Below are positions 14,001 to 15,246 of a DNA stretch of 15,246 bases, one piece after another. The notes under the pieces were generated by a model. That model did not search any database, had not been told where the DNA came from, and worked only from the letters and a program-made list of their open reading frames with translations. The stretch is from positions 1-15,246 of the forward strand of contig DASQVO010000223.1 of the NCBI GenBank assembly GCA_035640715.1, read 5' to 3'. Both the position numbers and the translations under genes were made by a program. The stretch's first letter is position 1, and each line of letters begins with the position of its first letter. This stretch comes from DASQVO01 sp035640715 (lineage in GTDB: Bacteria > Actinomycetota > Actinomycetes > Streptosporangiales > Streptosporangiaceae).

Positions 14001-14544
14001 GGCAACTTATCAACGGGCTCAACAGCGATGGGAAGATGACCTCGTAGCGCTTGATGACCTATTGGCTTGGGAACTTCCAGAGACTGTAAACGATCTCACC
14101 AAGGCATGGGACGAACTCCGGTGGGAGGTTGAAGCAAGGGAATCCCGCGAATCGCGGGGTTCCGTGCAAGCCGCCAGCCGCGGTATGGAGGTTATCGCGA
14201 AGCAAGAAACGCTTGAACGGGCGATGGCTACGTGGAAACGGCTCGCCGGTTCGCGGCTCGAGTTGCTAGCAAGGCACGTAGAGCATCGACACACGTCTTG
14301 GGGAGAGCGGTCAATGCTGGTGGCCGAGGTGCAGCTCTATCGGCGGGTGTTCAGCCCCCTCCCCTCTTCATGGAACACGGAACATATTGAACGGCTGAAT
14401 ACCGAATTTGAGAACGAAAAAGAGATCAGAGGGGAGCTTCTCGCGCACGTTCGAAAGCAAGGCGCTAACTTGCGGCCTTCCAGGGAAGCATTGCCAAGGC
14501 GATTGTGGTATAAGTTCCACAAGAAGACTACGCCGGGTGCTTAG
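13978..14544 (+). CDS. unknown 188-aa charged helical protein starting inside a tRNA remnant
   Basis: I do not recognise this protein. It is highly charged, predicted mostly helical, with no signal peptide or membrane segment, and uses clearly more A/T than the nuo genes, which suggests transferred DNA. Heptad-friendly stretches such as QRAQQRWEDDLVALDDLLAW and LERAMATWKRLAGSRLELLA occur. The frame opens after a TGA at 13933-13935, and the first usable ATG (13978) lies inside the antisense tRNA-Ser relic, giving an N-terminus MRDANSR that is simply tRNA sequence. AGGGG (13964-13968) is the best ribosome site; GGAGG (13973-13977) touches the ATG and is too close. A TTG at 14062 is another option. 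The 5' end may have been cut or supplied by integration. Its 3' end overlaps the HEPN-like remnant by 17 bp, convergently. Confidence 0.55.
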   Translation: MRDANSRAATYQRAQQRWEDDLVALDDLLAWELPETVNDLTKAWDELRWEVEARESRESRGSVQAASRGMEVIAKQETLERAMATWKRLAGSRLELLARHVEHRHTSWGERSMLVAEVQLYRRVFSPLPSSWNTEHIERLNTEFENEKEIRGELLAHVRKQGANLRPSREALPRRLWYKFHKKTTPGA

Positions 14545-14853
14545 CGGCGAAAGTCCGCACGCCGTCGACGAGCTGGCGGACGTCAGGCTCGGTATAGTCG
14601 CCGTACTTCCCGTGAGCAGCCGAATTACGCAGGTGCAGCCAGGCAATCACCTGCTTATGCTCTAGCCGCTGTAGACACCGGCTTTCTTAAGGTCGGCGTT
14701 CAGCGTGTAGGTCTTCTTTGAGTTTCCATTGGGAGCCTGAAGGCTAACGCCGTGCTTAGTGGCCAGAGACTTGAGGTGGACCTCCAGTGACGTACCGGCG
14801 ATGACGCGGACTGCTTCCCGGACCGCGAGACGATACGCCGGGCCTTCACGGCG
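14528..14853 (-). pseudogene. HEPN-like protein, C-terminal fragment with frameshift
   Basis: The minus strand encodes a clear protein fragment broken by one missing base. The first part (14853-14665) reads EGPAYRLAVREAVRVIAGTS, then LEVHLKSLATKHGVSLQAPN and on to KKAGVYSG, and meets TAG at 14664-14662. In the next frame it continues EHKQVIAWLHLRNSAAHGKY, then GDYTEPDVRQLVDGVRTFAA, to a TAG at 14530-14528. LRNSAAHG fits the R-x4-H signature of HEPN domains (Arg codon 14629-14627, His codon 14614-14612), a fold common in toxins and defence RNases but also in non-catalytic proteins. A TGA at 14856-14854 and no matching sequence further upstream show that the N-terminal part is lost. The HEPN assignment rests on this motif and helical pattern and is moderate. 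Confidence 0.6.
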
Positions 14854-14856
14854 TCA

Positions 14857-15041
14857 ACGTCGCACGTCCTCGCGCTACGCGCTCCGGGTGCTCCACATTG
14901 CCCCGCTCCGGCCCCGGCGTCTAAATGGCAGCTGTCCGGGCAGGCCAGCCCGGCTGGAGCCCGAGAACGTAGATCCGTCCGCGTCCGCGGGATCACAAAC
15001 TCGTTTGCGCCGCCTTCAGGGCTGGCCGACGATAGACACCG
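14857..15041. other. 185-nt stretch without a recognised feature
   Basis: Between the HEPN-like remnant and the P-loop start I see no coding motif, repeat or strong hairpin. It should hold the promoter of the P-loop gene if that gene was once expressed here, but no convincing promoter is visible. Confidence 0.4.
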
Positions 15042-15212
15042 ATGAGCGCAGTGATGATCACAGGCGGTTCCGGCGCCGGGAAGACCACGATAGCCGCCGT
15101 GCTTTCCCGCCGGGGCCTGGCACCAGCAGTACCTGGACAAGAACCCCCACGGCTACTGCGGTGCCGGCGGCACCGGTGTGGCCTGCCCGGTCGGCGTGGT
15201 CAAGGCGAGTGA
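15042..15212 (+). pseudogene. P-loop NTPase, first ~27 residues, fused out of frame to msrA sequence
   Basis: ATG 15042 opens a frame reading MSAVMITGGSGAGKTTIAAV and LSRRGLA, a textbook N-terminus of a small P-loop kinase or ATPase: beta strand, Walker A (G8 to T15, GxxGxGKT) and the following helix. At 15121 it runs straight into the msrA repeat in the wrong frame and ends at TGA 15210-15212, giving a 56-residue chimera without Walker B or any core. The breakpoint falls exactly at the repeat edge, so the gene was cut by the event that produced the second repeat. There is no good ribosome site nearby (AGGG about 20 bases upstream). Confidence 0.7.
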
Positions 15213-15216
15213 CTAG
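15121..15216 (+). pseudogene. msrA: displaced 3' end of msrA (right copy of the 74-bp repeat plus old tail)
   Basis: In the msrA frame this codes from HQQYLDKNPHGYCGAGG through CPVG and then GVVKASD with stop TAG 15214-15216. The first 74 bp equal 11268-11341; the codons after 15194 differ. It has no start and is not expressible on its own. The simplest reading is that this was the original end of msrA before insertion, so that 15217-15246 is again host flank. Confidence 0.8.
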
Positions 15217-15246
15217 GACCGCGGTGGGACCGAAGGCGCTGTAGCG

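Noticed and set aside
13259..14005. 248-aa minus-strand ORF as one gene
   Set aside because: It joins tRNA relic, terminator and repeats to only the last ~45 integrase residues; the integrase homology changes frame and contains a stop, so it is described as a pseudogene.
14700..15140. 146-aa minus-strand ORF
   Set aside because: It overlaps the HEPN-like fragment in another frame and crosses the P-loop start and msrA repeat; no motif of its own.

Overview
The window is high-GC DNA from an actinobacterium. The evidence is GTG starts coupled to TGA stops, actinobacterial-style hydrophilic tails on NuoH, NuoI and NuoJ, and an actinobacterial secreted protein. Streptosporangiales- or Streptomycetales-like lineages fit best, but the genus cannot be read from this sequence. 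It splits into an ordinary core half (1-11341) and a scrambled accessory half (11342-15120).

Core half: the downstream part of a respiratory complex I (NADH:menaquinone oxidoreductase) operon runs on the + strand in the order nuoG (C-terminal part only), nuoH, nuoI, nuoJ, nuoK, nuoL, nuoM, nuoN. Four junctions are overlapping start/stop pairs and the others are short. Together these genes supply the end of the large peripheral subunit, the two-cluster ferredoxin-like subunit and the whole proton-pumping membrane arm. A long-chain polyprenyl diphosphate synthase follows after a 194-nt gap. It probably makes the side chain of menaquinone, the quinone that complex I reduces. Next comes msrA, a methionine sulfoxide reductase.

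Accessory half: the last 74 bp of conserved msrA coding sequence (11268-11341) are repeated perfectly at 15121-15194, where they are followed by a different C-terminus and stop. The 3.8 kb between the copies therefore looks like inserted DNA that gave msrA a new tail and displaced the old one. The insert is a patchwork of decayed mobile DNA. It contains GC-rich 34-bp tandem repeats; a TGAGACTA motif cluster; an inverted copy of a tRNA-Ser attachment core; one apparently intact secreted two-domain protein with its own terminator; a tRNA-Ser 3' half (attachment-site remnant); a tyrosine integrase pseudogene; a second, inverted tRNA-Ser 3' end; an unknown 188-aa ORF beginning inside that remnant; a frameshifted HEPN-like fragment; and the first ~27 residues of a P-loop NTPase cut off exactly at the second msrA repeat.

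No CRISPR array, complete tRNA, rRNA or insertion-sequence transposase was seen. The most interesting part is the msrA-flanked mosaic, with at least two nested generations of attachment sites and remnants of genes that may have had a defence role. All functional readings of that mosaic are inferences from motifs.
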